Notes: generated by a model not told the origin, from the sequence alone. A stretch of DNA of 64,000 nt from Bryobacteraceae bacterium (GCA_947458745.1 CANGYQ010000018.1:1-64000); one strand, 5' to 3'. Positions 7,531 through 18,100 are shown, counted from the first letter of the stretch. Translations and numbers: made by a program.

Positions 7531-9542
7531 GACTTCTTCCTCAGTTGTGGATTGGTCTCGCCTGCGGCCTCGGTTGCTTTGCTCAGGCGACAGCGGAAAA
7601 GCCCGCCGATCAACCAAAGCCCGAAGCTCCCGCCGCCGCGGCCAGTGAAGCCAAGCCCGCCGCCGCCACGGAGTCTCCCGTGCCGGACGCGGAATCCTGG
7701 ATCACCGGGTCGATCGACTTTGGCTACCGCTGGCGCACCGACATTGCCGGCAATCCCAACGTCTACCGCAGCATTGTCAACTTGGGCTCCGGCCCCAAGC
7801 TGCTGGGTACAGATTTCAAGATCACCGACCCCAAGCACCGGCTCTTCGATACGCTCGAAACCCGCGCCTACACCTGGGGTGGTGAACCTTATCAAACACT
7901 CCAGGTCAACATCCGCAAGCAAAGCGTCTATGACCTGAATGGCGCTTATCGCGACTTTGCCTACTTCAACAACCTGCCCTCGTTCGCCAATCCGCTGCTC
8001 TCCCGTGGTGTCTACCAAAGCCAGCGCGCATTTGATCTGCGGCGCAAGCTCAGCTCCTTTCAGCTGGATCTGCGGCCGGGTTCGCGGTTCATCCCCTACG
8101 TTGCTTTTGAGCGGGCTTCCGGTTTCGGCAATGGCGTCACCACACTGGTCAGCGATGCCAACGAATATGCCGTGCCGACGCGCCTCGACGAGGTGATGAA
8201 TAACTTCCGCGCCGGTGGCCGCCTTGAATTCCGGCGCTTCCACGCCACCATCGAACAGGGCGGCACCACCTTTGATGACCGCCAGAACGTGTTTGAGACG
8301 CAGCTCAACTCGGGCAACCGGACCCTGCCGTACCTGGGCCAAACACTCGGGCTCCGCAACCTGCTGGCCACCTATGGGGTGAATGGCACCTCCTACTACA
8401 GCAAGGCGCTCTTCTCGGCTCAGGCCGCCTCCTGGCTGGATCTCTACGGCCAGTACCTCTACAGCCGGCCGGAAAGTACCCTCAGCTTCAATCAGAGCGT
8501 GACCGGCAACAACGTGTTGAGCAGCCAGTTGCTGTTCTACACCCAGCAGCAGTATCTGGTCTCCTCCTTTGCGCGCCTGCCCCATACTTCAGGCAGCTTT
8601 GGCGCGGAATTGCGGCCCTTCTCGCGCTTACGTGTGGTTTCCAGCTGGCTGACGGATCGGGTTAGCGTCACTGGAGCGGCCCGCACCAACCAGCGTCTAA
8701 CGACGGCCAGTGGCGTCACCCCGCTCAGCGCCGCGGTCACCAGCGGTCTGTCCAACAACTACAGCCAGGCTGAAGTGATGGCGCTGTATGACGTGACCCG
8801 CAAGATCAACCTGCGTGGCGGCTACCGGCGCGTCTGGTCCGATGCGCGGCAGTACGTGTTGCCGCAGGCTGGTCTGCCGGGCACCGACGCCAGCTATCTC
8901 CGCCGTGATGTGGCCCTGGGTGGCGCGACGTGGCGGCCCTTCTCGAAGCTCTCGCTGAACGCGGATGCGGAGGTGGCGCGGAGCGGCCAGGCGTACTTCC
9001 GGACCAGCCTCTACGACTACCAGCGCCTAAGTGCCCGGGTCCGCTATCAGTTACTGAAGGAACTGCATCTTTCCAGCGATTTCTGGTGGTTGAACAATCA
9101 GAATCCGACCCCGGCCTCCGGCTGGGACTTCAATGGTCAACGTCTAACTGCGGCTCTGCTGTGGACCCCGAAGGGCGGCAAGTGGGTCAGCCTCCAGGGC
9201 GACTATACGCGCGCCACACTGCGCTCCGACATCAGCTTCCTGGTGCCGCAACAGTTCACCCGGGAATGGTCGCGCTACCGCGATAATGCGCACATCATCT
9301 CGGCGTTGGCGGAAATGAATCTGCCGCACAAGGTGAAACTGGCGGCGGGCGGGTCGATGTTTCTTTCTTCCGGTAGCCGCCCGACTGACTTTTATCAGCC
9401 CCGAGGCCGCCTCTCGGTGCCCGTCTACCGGGGCCTCGCCTGGATCTCCGAGTGGCGCTACGACGGCTATGGGGAACCGTTCTATCAATACGAAGGTTTC
9501 CGTACGCACCTGATCACCACCGGATTGCGGGTAACAAGATAG
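7527..9542 (+). CDS. MtrB/PioB-like decaheme-associated outer-membrane beta-barrel
   Basis: A protein of 671 residues with an N-terminal signal peptide (cleavage near FAQA, about 20), an Ala/Pro/Lys-rich linker (about 22-50), then about 600 residues of alternating polar/hydrophobic strands with frequent aromatic residues, typical of a large barrel. Length and position immediately after the DmsE/MtrA-like gene (ATGA overlap) match MtrB/PioB, the porin that sheathes MtrA. Sequence resemblance to MtrB is weak by eye, so the family call rests on length, barrel pattern and context. The Cys pair characteristic of Shewanella MtrB is not seen in the mature part; two cysteines (CGLGC) lie inside the signal peptide. 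Confidence 0.72.
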   Translation: MRLLPQLWIGLACGLGCFAQATAEKPADQPKPEAPAAAASEAKPAAATESPVPDAESWITGSIDFGYRWRTDIAGNPNVYRSIVNLGSGPKLLGTDFKITDPKHRLFDTLETRAYTWGGEPYQTLQVNIRKQSVYDLNGAYRDFAYFNNLPSFANPLLSRGVYQSQRAFDLRRKLSSFQLDLRPGSRFIPYVAFERASGFGNGVTTLVSDANEYAVPTRLDEVMNNFRAGGRLEFRRFHATIEQGGTTFDDRQNVFETQLNSGNRTLPYLGQTLGLRNLLATYGVNGTSYYSKALFSAQAASWLDLYGQYLYSRPESTLSFNQSVTGNNVLSSQLLFYTQQQYLVSSFARLPHTSGSFGAELRPFSRLRVVSSWLTDRVSVTGAARTNQRLTTASGVTPLSAAVTSGLSNNYSQAEVMALYDVTRKINLRGGYRRVWSDARQYVLPQAGLPGTDASYLRRDVALGGATWRPFSKLSLNADAEVARSGQAYFRTSLYDYQRLSARVRYQLLKELHLSSDFWWLNNQNPTPASGWDFNGQRLTAALLWTPKGGKWVSLQGDYTRATLRSDISFLVPQQFTREWSRYRDNAHIISALAEMNLPHKVKLAAGGSMFLSSGSRPTDFYQPRGRLSVPVYRGLAWISEWRYDGYGEPFYQYEGFRTHLITTGLRVTR

Positions 9543-9553
9543 GACTTTGCACT

Positions 9554-10663
9554 ATGCGCCACGTACTTGCCTTAGGACTCCTCGCCGCCAGCGCCTTGTG
9601 GGCGCAGGCGCCTCCCACTCCGCTATCCGGCAGCGCGGCGCGCGGCGGACTTTTCTTTGAGCGCAATGGCTGCGCCAAGTGTCATAGCGTGAATGCCACC
9701 GGGGGCAAAACCGCCCCGGACCTGGGCACCGGTTTGGCGCGCGGCTATACGCCCGCCCGGCTGGCAGCTACCTTGTGGAATCACGCACCGGTGATGTGGA
9801 GCGCGATGGCGGATCAGGCGATGGGCTTCCCACGGGTGAATGAGTCGGACGCCGCCGATCTATTTGCTTACTTCGTCCTGGCGCGCTACTTTGAGCGTCC
9901 CGGTGACGCCGGCCGGGGCAAAGCCGCCTTCGCCGCCCGGCAGTGCCAGCAATGCCACGGGATCACGGAAGCATCGTTTCCCGGAGCCAAGCCTGTTAAG
10001 GATTGGACTGCACTTGGCAGCCCAGCGGGACTGGTGGAGGCGATGTGGAACCACGCCGGGCAGATGAAAGACGCCTTTGCCAGCCGCCAACTGAAATGGT
10101 CGGCGCTAACCTCCACTGAGCTGGGCGATATCCAGGTCTACCTGCGTAATCTGCCCGCGACACGAAGCGCCGCCAAGCGCGACATGATCGCCGCCGGTTC
10201 CACCGGGCAGAGCCTGTTTGACCGCAAAGGTTGCGGCAAGTGTCACACCGGCTCCCTGGAACTGGCGCCCCGGCTGCGCGGCAAGACACTCACGGATGTC
10301 GCGGTCTCGATGTGGAACCATGCGCCGCAGATGTCCGGTGCTGCCATCCGGTTTGAGCCGGGCGAAATGTCGGATCTGCTCAGCTACCTCTGGGCGCAAC
10401 GCTTCTTTGATGAGCCCGGCGACGCCTCCAGCGGTGAGCGCGTGGTGGCCCAGCGCGGCTGCCGCGCCTGTCATGGTAATGCCGAAAGTGGAGCCCCGCC
10501 CTTCTCCGCCTTTCGGGGCCGTGCCACCTCCATCCGCATCGTCTCCGCTCTCTGGAGTCACGGGCCCACCATGCTGGATCAGATGACCCGGCGTGGCGTG
10601 CCGTGGCCCCGCATTTCAACCCGCGAGATGATGGACATCATCGCCTTTATCAACCGCGAATAG
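9554..10663 (+). CDS. Tetraheme cytochrome c made of four similar monoheme domains
   Basis: A protein of 369 residues with a signal peptide (MRHVLALGLLAASALWAQ). Four heme motifs (CAKCH 40, CQQCH 131, CGKCH 227, CRACH 303) are each followed about 30-35 residues later by the same motif, W-[NS]-H-x3-M (75, 165, 254, 334). The methionine is a good candidate for the distal heme ligand. The repeat makes this a tandem array of four class I-like cytochrome domains rather than a typical multiheme protein. It starts 11 bases after the porin-like gene and is probably the last gene of the core electron-transfer operon. It could be a periplasmic electron carrier or capacitor; no close named family was recognised. 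Confidence 0.85.
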   Translation: MRHVLALGLLAASALWAQAPPTPLSGSAARGGLFFERNGCAKCHSVNATGGKTAPDLGTGLARGYTPARLAATLWNHAPVMWSAMADQAMGFPRVNESDAADLFAYFVLARYFERPGDAGRGKAAFAARQCQQCHGITEASFPGAKPVKDWTALGSPAGLVEAMWNHAGQMKDAFASRQLKWSALTSTELGDIQVYLRNLPATRSAAKRDMIAAGSTGQSLFDRKGCGKCHTGSLELAPRLRGKTLTDVAVSMWNHAPQMSGAAIRFEPGEMSDLLSYLWAQRFFDEPGDASSGERVVAQRGCRACHGNAESGAPPFSAFRGRATSIRIVSALWSHGPTMLDQMTRRGVPWPRISTREMMDIIAFINRE

Positions 10664-10733
10664 GGCCGCCTCCGACCGTCAGAACGGTTGTAACCCCTTG
10701 ACTTCGCGAGTCGGAGGTGATGAGATATGCCCC

Positions 10734-13700
10734 ATGTCTCGTCTTCTCGTCCTCGCTTTGACGATTGGGTTAGTGGGGTGGTCTCAGGACTTGCGCGGTA
10801 AGCTGCAAGGCATCGTCACCGACTCTTCAGGCGCTGTGGTTGCCGGTGCCAATGTATCCTTAACCAATCAGGATACCGGTGTCGGTGCCACCCAGCAGAC
10901 CAACCAGATTGGCCAATACCTGTTCGACTTCGTCGCAGCGGGCAAGTACACGGTCTCCATTGAACTACAGGGTTTCCGCCGCTTCCAGAATAAGAACGTC
11001 CTGGTGCAGTCCCGTGGCGACGTCACCGTGAATGCGGTGCTGGAACTGGGTGCCACCAGCGAGACGATCAACGTCGAGGCCTCACCGGTTTCGGTGCAGT
11101 TCAATACTTCCACCATGGCGCTGACCATCGATACGAAGATGGCCAATTCGCTGCCGATTATCTCGCGTAACCCGTTCCTGCTGGTGGCCCTGAATCCGGC
11201 CACGGTGGTGCGCTCCACCAATGAGCAAAGCCCTTTCCACCACTGGGCGGCCAACGAGTTCGATGTGGGCGGCGGCACCAACCGCAAGAATGACATCATC
11301 CTGGACGGCTCCCCGTCGATGACCGGCCAGAAGTCCAGCTATACGCCTCCCATGGACGCGGTGCAGGAAGTAAACCTGCAGCAGAACGCGGTGGACGCCG
11401 AATTCGGCCACTCCGCTGGCGGCGTCATCAGCATGCAGATGAAGGCCGGGACCAACGCCGTCCACGGCACCGCCTATTATCTGGGCCGCAACCCCGCCAT
11501 CAACGCCTTGGCCGACCGCATCACCCGCGGCAAGAACCTCACGCGCCAACATACCTGGGGCACCACCCTGGGCGCCCCCATCAAGAAGAACAAGCTGTTC
11601 AACTTCTTCTCCTATGAAGGCTGGCGCACCATTGAGCCGCGCGCCGTGCTGAACACCTTGCCAACTGACCTTGAGCGCGCCGGCGACTTCTCGCGCTCGT
11701 TAAATACGCAGGGCGCATTACGGATGATCTATGACCCGACAACAACCGTCACCAACGGGAACACCGTCACCCGCCAACCCTTTCCAAATAACTCGATTCC
11801 GCAGGGGCGGTTTGACGCCACCTCGCGGAAGGTGTTGGGCGATCTCTGGAAGGCCAACGGACCGGGCTCGGGGCCCACGGGGGTCAATAACTTCCTGGCT
11901 GGCTACGCCAACCGCTTCCGGTACTGGAATTTCTCCGACCGTGTTGATTGGAACGTGTCGGATAAGCTGAAGATCTTCGGGCGCTACAACCAGTTCCAGA
12001 CCTTCACCAAGTGGGATGACTATGCGCAGGGCTCGATTGCTCAACCGGTGGACGGTTCCAAACGGCATGCATTAAGCTTCTCGGGTGACGCCGTTTACAC
12101 ACTGAACGCCTCCACTGTCCTCAACGTTCGTGGGGCCTACAATTCGATTGTCGATTCCTTCGGAGTGCCGTCCGCCACGCTGAAGGAGGCCGACCTTGAA
12201 AAGTTCTGGCCGGGCAATCCCTGGTACAAGCCCTATCTGGGTGACCTGCCCGAGATTTACTATCCCGGGATCACCGTCCGAGCAGCCTCCGCGACTCCGC
12301 TCGGGCGCGGTGGCTACTGGTTCCAGGAGCCCACGTCTCATAACGTGGAAGCCAAGATCTCCAAGAGCGCCGGTCGTCACTACGTGAAGGCGGGAGGCGA
12401 ATACCGGCGGGAGAACATCAGGGCCTTCCGTCCCCGGCCCATGACGTTTGACTTCCGGCCAGACCTGACCTCGAACACTTATCTCAATCCGAACACCGCC
12501 TTAAGCGGCGATGCTTGGGCGACGTTCTTGTTGGGCGCGCTCGACGGAAATTCAGCCATCAGTTCCATCCCGTTGCAGCGGCCCACCGTCGACTACGTCG
12601 GCTTCTTCTTCCAGGACGACGTCAAGTTGACGCAGCGGCTGACGCTGAACCTGGGTATGCGGTATGAGTTCTTTACCCCGATGCGCGATCCGGAAGACCG
12701 CATCTCGCGCTTCCTCGACTTGACGGCCGCCATCCCGGAGTTTTCCGGCAGCAACGCGCCCGTGATCCCGGTCCAGGCTGCGGCGCTGAGGAATGGCGCG
12801 CCCACTTACAACGGAGCTTGGGTTTTCACCGACAAGGACAATCGAGGCTCCTGGAATGCTCCGAAGGGGCTCTTCATGCCTCGCATCGGCCTTGCCTGGC
12901 GGCTGGATAACAACACGGCTCTCCGGGTGGGCTTTGCCCGTTACATTGTCCCGGCCACCCTGACGCAGGGACTGGATATTCTGGGCAGTGTTCCTTACCC
13001 CGGTTTCGACGCCACCAGCAACACCATCGCGCCGTTGCAGGGCATCGTGCAGCAGAGCTTCTCCAACCCCTACCCCGGCGGGCTGGTGCCGGTCTCCGGC
13101 AAGCGGTTTGGTCGCTATACCAACTTGGGCGGTTCCGGCACCTGGTATCAACAGAACTTTACGCCCGGCGTCAACGACCGCATCAACGTCAGCCTGCAGC
13201 GGCAGTTGCCCGGCAAGATTCTGGCCGACATCACTTTCTTCACGAACCTGGGGCGCAGTCAGCCCTACAACTACGACGTCAACCAGGTGGACCCGCGCAT
13301 TGGTATTCGCGTCGGCAATGCGGTGACCGCCAGCGTGGCGAACCCCTTCTTTGGCACGCTGCCCGCTGATAAGATGCCGGGCCAGTTGCGGACCCAGCGC
13401 AATGTCGCGGTGTCGGAGTTGCTCCGCCCCTATCCGCAGTACAGTAGCTTGGTCGAAACGCTCCGCGGCGGGGTGGGCAATCGGTATAAGGCCCTCCAGA
13501 TGCAGTTCCAGCGGCCGTTCGTCAACGGCTTCAACATGGTGATCGGGTACAACTACAACCGCGAGCAGAACCAGGAGTTCTATGACAACGTGGACAACTT
13601 CACGCAGAACTTCACCTGGCAGCCGGCCTCCAATGCGCGCCACCGCATCACGGGTGCCTCCATCTATGAGCTGCCCTTCGGCAAGGGCAAGAAGTACATG

Positions 13701-14147
13701 AACAGCGCTCCGGCGCTGGTGCAGGCGATGTTTGGGGGCTGGTCCACCAGCACGCTGTTCACCTACAACTCGGGCCTCTACCTGCGGTTCCCGGGCGCGG
13801 TGGTGTCGGGCGACCCTGGAGTGGCCGAGCCCACGTCCAACCGCTGGTTCGACACGAGCAAGTTCTCGGTGCTGCCTGCCTTCACACGGCGCACCAATCC
13901 CTTGCAGTTCAACAACGTCAAGGGGCCGCGCTTTGTGAACTTTGACGCCACGGTGGCCAAGGAGTTCCCGGTCTACAAGGAGCGCTTGAAGTTTGAGCTA
14001 CGTGGGGAAGCGTACAACCTGCTGAACGCCTTTACGGGAAGCAATCCGGACACCAATCCGACGTCGGTGAATTTCGGCAGAATTGTCTCCCAGCGTGCGG
14101 GTAACTTTGGGCGGCAGATCCAGTTCAGCGGCCGCTTCATCTGGTAG
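10734..14147 (+). CDS. Oar-like TonB-dependent receptor with carboxypeptidase-regulatory domain
   Basis: A protein of 1137 residues. Signal peptide MSRLLVLALTIGLVGWSQ, a CarboxypepD_reg beta-sandwich at about 20-105 (GIVTDSSGAVVAGANVSLTN ...), a plug-like segment about 110-230 with ILDGSP and GHSAGGVISMQMKAGTN, then a long beta-barrel ending in aromatic Trp (SGRFIW). This is the Oar/SusC-like family that is greatly expanded in Acidobacteria. The substrate is unknown; families of this type import large ligands or secrete/anchor proteins. The ATG at 10734 is chosen because it starts the signal peptide. GGAGG at 10713-10717 is rather far upstream and TTGACT at 10698 may be a -35 element. It follows the cytochrome operon after 70 bases. 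Confidence 0.88.
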   Translation: MSRLLVLALTIGLVGWSQDLRGKLQGIVTDSSGAVVAGANVSLTNQDTGVGATQQTNQIGQYLFDFVAAGKYTVSIELQGFRRFQNKNVLVQSRGDVTVNAVLELGATSETINVEASPVSVQFNTSTMALTIDTKMANSLPIISRNPFLLVALNPATVVRSTNEQSPFHHWAANEFDVGGGTNRKNDIILDGSPSMTGQKSSYTPPMDAVQEVNLQQNAVDAEFGHSAGGVISMQMKAGTNAVHGTAYYLGRNPAINALADRITRGKNLTRQHTWGTTLGAPIKKNKLFNFFSYEGWRTIEPRAVLNTLPTDLERAGDFSRSLNTQGALRMIYDPTTTVTNGNTVTRQPFPNNSIPQGRFDATSRKVLGDLWKANGPGSGPTGVNNFLAGYANRFRYWNFSDRVDWNVSDKLKIFGRYNQFQTFTKWDDYAQGSIAQPVDGSKRHALSFSGDAVYTLNASTVLNVRGAYNSIVDSFGVPSATLKEADLEKFWPGNPWYKPYLGDLPEIYYPGITVRAASATPLGRGGYWFQEPTSHNVEAKISKSAGRHYVKAGGEYRRENIRAFRPRPMTFDFRPDLTSNTYLNPNTALSGDAWATFLLGALDGNSAISSIPLQRPTVDYVGFFFQDDVKLTQRLTLNLGMRYEFFTPMRDPEDRISRFLDLTAAIPEFSGSNAPVIPVQAAALRNGAPTYNGAWVFTDKDNRGSWNAPKGLFMPRIGLAWRLDNNTALRVGFARYIVPATLTQGLDILGSVPYPGFDATSNTIAPLQGIVQQSFSNPYPGGLVPVSGKRFGRYTNLGGSGTWYQQNFTPGVNDRINVSLQRQLPGKILADITFFTNLGRSQPYNYDVNQVDPRIGIRVGNAVTASVANPFFGTLPADKMPGQLRTQRNVAVSELLRPYPQYSSLVETLRGGVGNRYKALQMQFQRPFVNGFNMVIGYNYNREQNQEFYDNVDNFTQNFTWQPASNARHRITGASIYELPFGKGKKYMNSAPALVQAMFGGWSTSTLFTYNSGLYLRFPGAVVSGDPGVAEPTSNRWFDTSKFSVLPAFTRRTNPLQFNNVKGPRFVNFDATVAKEFPVYKERLKFELRGEAYNLLNAFTGSNPDTNPTSVNFGRIVSQRAGNFGRQIQFSGRFIW

Positions 14148-14164
14148 CCCTCGTCCTGACCGCG

Positions 14165-14950
14165 ATGGCCCTGGGGTGGGCAGCCGACTGCGTGACGTGC
14201 CATGCACAGCAGGCGGCTGCCCATCAGGGCAGTGCCCACGCGCGCTCGCTGCGGCGGGCGGACGCGCCCCAGTGGCGGTCCATCGGGGCCGACTGGGCGT
14301 TTGGTGCTGGCAGCCAAGCGGTGACCTTTGTCAGCCAGGCGGACCCCCAGCATTATCTGGAGCACGGCCTCAGCTACTACGCCAAGCTGGACCGCTTTGA
14401 TCTCACTCCCGGCCACGGTAGTTCGGCTGGCGAGCGGTATCGCACCTTCGATCCCAGTGCGGCCATCCTGCGCTGTTTCCAGTGCCATTCGACCGGCAAG
14501 CTGACCGTGTCCGCGGAAGGGCAGATCGGCGTTCCACAGCCCGGGGTCCAGTGCCAGGCCTGCCACGGTGATGGTGCCCGGCACAATGGCGGACGGGGCC
14601 CGATCCTCAACCCCGGCAAACTGTCCGCCAGCGCCATGAATGACGCCTGCGGCGCTTGTCACCGCAAGCCGGTCCCCGCGGGGGACGACACCGATTTCTC
14701 CAATCCCTGGAACGTCCGTCATCAGCCGCTCTATCTGGCCCGGAGCGCCTGCTTCCTGAAGAGTGCCGGGCGTCTGAAATGCACCACCTGCCACGACGCG
14801 CACACCGGTGCCGCCAAGCCGATGTGCGCCAGCTGCCACGCTCAACCCAAGCATCGAGTGGCCGTGACGGGAACCTGCGAGAGTTGCCACATGCCAGCGG
14901 TGGAGCCCCGGCCGGGCCTGAAGTTTGCCAACCACTGGATCTCCCGGTGA
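14165..14950 (+). CDS. Heptaheme c-type cytochrome (probable non-ATG start upstream)
   Basis: From the ATG at 14165 the protein has 261 residues with seven CXXCH motifs (9, 104, 130, 162, 206, 221, 238) and a C-terminal CESCHMP..FANHWIS segment typical of the cytochrome c-554/multiheme superfamily. With this start there is no signal peptide: the first heme cysteine is residue 9. Read in frame upstream to the stop at 14102-14104, the codons give LVALVLTAMALGWAAD, a perfect signal-peptide core, but without any ATG, GTG or TTG. The true start is therefore probably a CTG (14141 or 14156), close to or overlapping the receptor stop at 14145-14147. The protein is placed between two Oar-like receptors. 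Confidence 0.82.
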   Translation: MALGWAADCVTCHAQQAAAHQGSAHARSLRRADAPQWRSIGADWAFGAGSQAVTFVSQADPQHYLEHGLSYYAKLDRFDLTPGHGSSAGERYRTFDPSAAILRCFQCHSTGKLTVSAEGQIGVPQPGVQCQACHGDGARHNGGRGPILNPGKLSASAMNDACGACHRKPVPAGDDTDFSNPWNVRHQPLYLARSACFLKSAGRLKCTTCHDAHTGAAKPMCASCHAQPKHRVAVTGTCESCHMPAVEPRPGLKFANHWISR

Positions 14951-15116
14951 GCACCGGTCTTTCCGGGAATAGTGCTTCGAATCGAGATACCCGCATGGGG
15001 TGTAGCGCTCGCCTGACGGAAAGCTGGCCGGGTGCCGGAGGACAAATAGGCGGCGTTGATGGAGCTGACATCTGGATGTAGCGAGAATGAAGCATTGGCT
15101 CGCTAAGGTAGGACTC

Positions 15117-18100
15117 ATGAAAAGTCTTCTTGCGTTGATGGGCCTGACGGCTGCGTTGTGGGCGCAGACCGATTCAGCGTCGCTACGAGTCCTGGTGGAG
15201 GATCCGTCACAGGCGTCGGTCGCTGGTGCCAAGGTGAGTCTGTTGAGTCAAGCCACGGGACAGCGCCTGGCGGGCGAGACCTCCGCGGACGGCTATGCCG
15301 TGTTCAGCCCGATCCTGCGCGGCGTCTATCAGGTGGAGGTGGCGCAGAGCGGCTTCAAGAGCGTGAAGTTGACCGATGTGACGATCAACGTCGATGAACG
15401 CCGGCTGTTGCGCGTGAAGCTGGAAGTGTCCAGCGTCAGTGAAACGGTGGAGGTGACGGCCAACGTCGCGTCGATTCAAACCGAACAGGGTTCGTTGGGC
15501 CAGGTGATCAGCGGGCGGACGGCGGTGGAGTTGCCGCTGGCGGGACGCCGGTATACGGAGTTGGCGCTGTTGTCGCCGGGCGTGGCGGCCAGTACGCTGA
15601 ACCCGACGACGCGCGGACCCGGTTGGTTTGTGGCCAACGGCAACTACCATACCCAGAACAACTTTCTCCTGGATGGCGTAGACAACAACCAGGGTACGCA
15701 GAACGCCCAAGCTTTGAGCGCCCAGGTGGTGCAGCCCAATCCGGATGCGATCGCGGAATTCAAGGTTCAGACCAACTCGTTCTCGGCCGAATTTGGGCGT
15801 AGCGCGGGCGCAGTGGTGAACGTGTCGATCAAGAGCGGCACCAACCAGACGCACGGCACGGGCTACTACTTCAATCGGGACTCCGCCCTGGCCGCTCGCG
15901 GTTGGACGAACAACCTGAACAACATCCCGAAGAACAACTTAAAGTGGCAGCAATACGGCGGCACCGTGGGCGGTCCAATCCAGAAGAACAAGGCCTTCTA
16001 CTTTGGAGCCTATGAAGGCTTTGCCCAACGGTTTGCGGATACCTTCCAGACGACGGTGCCCACCTTGGGGCAGCGGACGGGAGCGTTTGGTGCGCTGAAC
16101 ATCGTGGATCCTTCCACGAATACGGCTTTCCCGGGCAATGTGGTTCCGGCGTCGCGTATTGATGCCCTGGCCAAGAAGGTGATTGACCTGTACCCGGAGC
16201 CGAACGCGCCGGGAAACTTTCAGAATGGGCGTCCGACGCTGAACTACAACCTGCAGCGCGACGGCAAAGAAGATACGCACAAGTTTGATACGCGCGGCGA
16301 CTACAATCTGAATGACAAGAATCAGCTGATGGCGCGGTACAGCTACCTGCGGCAGAAGTTCTACCGCGATGCAATCTTTCCGGGTCTGGCGGACGGCGTT
16401 GGCAACCAGGGTTCACAGTTTAACGAGAACCGCAGCTTGGCTGCGGCGTGGACCAGCATCGTCTCGCCGCGCATCGTGAACACTTTGCGGTACGGCAACA
16501 ACTATACATTTGCTGAGTTTGCTCATGCGACGGCAAACGAGACCAAAGCGGATGCTTTCGGGTTCCGTGGGTTCCCGGCGGAGATGTTGCAGGTTGGCGG
16601 GTTGCCTCTGATCAACCCCACGAATTACAACCAATTGGGGACGCGCAATTTCCGGCCTCAATTCCAGTCCCCTAAGCTGCACCAGTTGGTGGAAACCATG
16701 TCGGTCACCGCCGGCAAGCATTTCGTCCGAGCGGGCTTTGAGATGCGCTTGAAGGCCAACGATTTCGTGGATGTGACGCGGCGCAGCCCCGCCTACAACT
16801 TCCAGGGCCGCTTCACCAACGACGCAATGAGCGACCTGTTGCTGGGCTTTCCGGAGAGCGTGCAGTTGAACACAGTGCCGGAAGTGAAGCAGCGGCAGGA
16901 GGCGTACAGCTTCTTCGTGCAGGACGATTACAAGTTGAGCCGCACCCTGACGCTGAATCTGGGTCTGCGGTATGAATACACGACGCCGTTTTATGGCAGC
17001 GGCAAGAACAAGAACATCAACTTTAATCCGGCCACCGGGGCGCTGGTGTTTGCCAGTGACGATGACAAGTACCTGACGACGCCGGACAAGAACAACTTTG
17101 GGCCTCGGATCGGCTTTGCCTGGCAGGCGATGCCGGAGAGACTGGTGATCCGTGGCGGCTATGGCCTGTTCTACAACACCGAGGACATCTATGGTTCGGA
17201 GGCCAATCTGCCTTTGAATCCGCCGCAGCTGATTCAGCCGACGCTGCTGCGAGTGGGGACGGGGCCGGCCCCGGTCCGCTTGAGTGATCCGCTACCGGCC
17301 GGTGTCCTGTCGAACTTCGACAGCCGGACGATCGCGCTGCGGACGCGTGAGCAGGAACAACGCTCCGGCCGCATCCAGCAGTTCAACTTGGCCGTGCAGT
17401 ACCGGGTGAGTAAGTCGAGCACGTTTGAAGTGGCTTATGCCGGCAACCGCGGCGTCAATCTGTTTGGGCTGTATGAGCGCAATCAGACGAACTTTGGTGT
17501 GGACGGCTCGGTGGCCGCCAACCGCCCGTTCCCGCAATGGCAGGGTATCCAGACCGGTGCCAGCCGCGGGAAGAGCTGGTACAACGCCTTGCAGTCGAAG
17601 TTTGAACACAGCTTCAGCAAAGGACTCTACGCACTGGCCAGCTTTACGTGGGCCAGCGCGATCGATCAGGTGGGCACCTGGGACGCCGGTGCGTCACCGC
17701 AGTTCCGCGATCGCTTCGACCTGGAGAATGGCCGGATGACGCAGACGCCGGTGTTGCAATACACCACGGCCGTGACCTATGCGCTGCCTTGGGGCCAAAG
17801 CCTGCGCGGACCGGCGAAGTTTATCCTGGGCGGATGGCGCAGTTCGTTCATCGTGAACTGGCGTACGGGGCTGCCCATCAACGTGGGCTTGAATGGCAAT
17901 GGCATCGATCCGGCGACGGGACGGGCGTATGTGTTCCTGAACCGTAATGGTGGTGGCCTGCGGCCGGATCGCATCGGGGAAGCGAACACGGGCATTGACC
18001 CGAAGACGGACCGGTTCCGGTTCCTGAATCCGGCGTCTTACCGGGTCCAACCCTTGAATACTCCCGGGAATGCCGCCCGCAACACGGCCTACGGCCCGCG

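Noticed and set aside
1474..10733. The 9-mer ATATGCCCC near 1480 (minus), 2488 and 10726 as a shared regulatory site
   Set aside because: Only three copies at inconsistent positions relative to genes; too short to separate from chance.
12552..13643. Long minus-strand open frame opposite the first receptor gene
   Set aside because: Antisense shadow of a high-GC coding sequence; no recognisable protein features, and the plus-strand receptor is complete.
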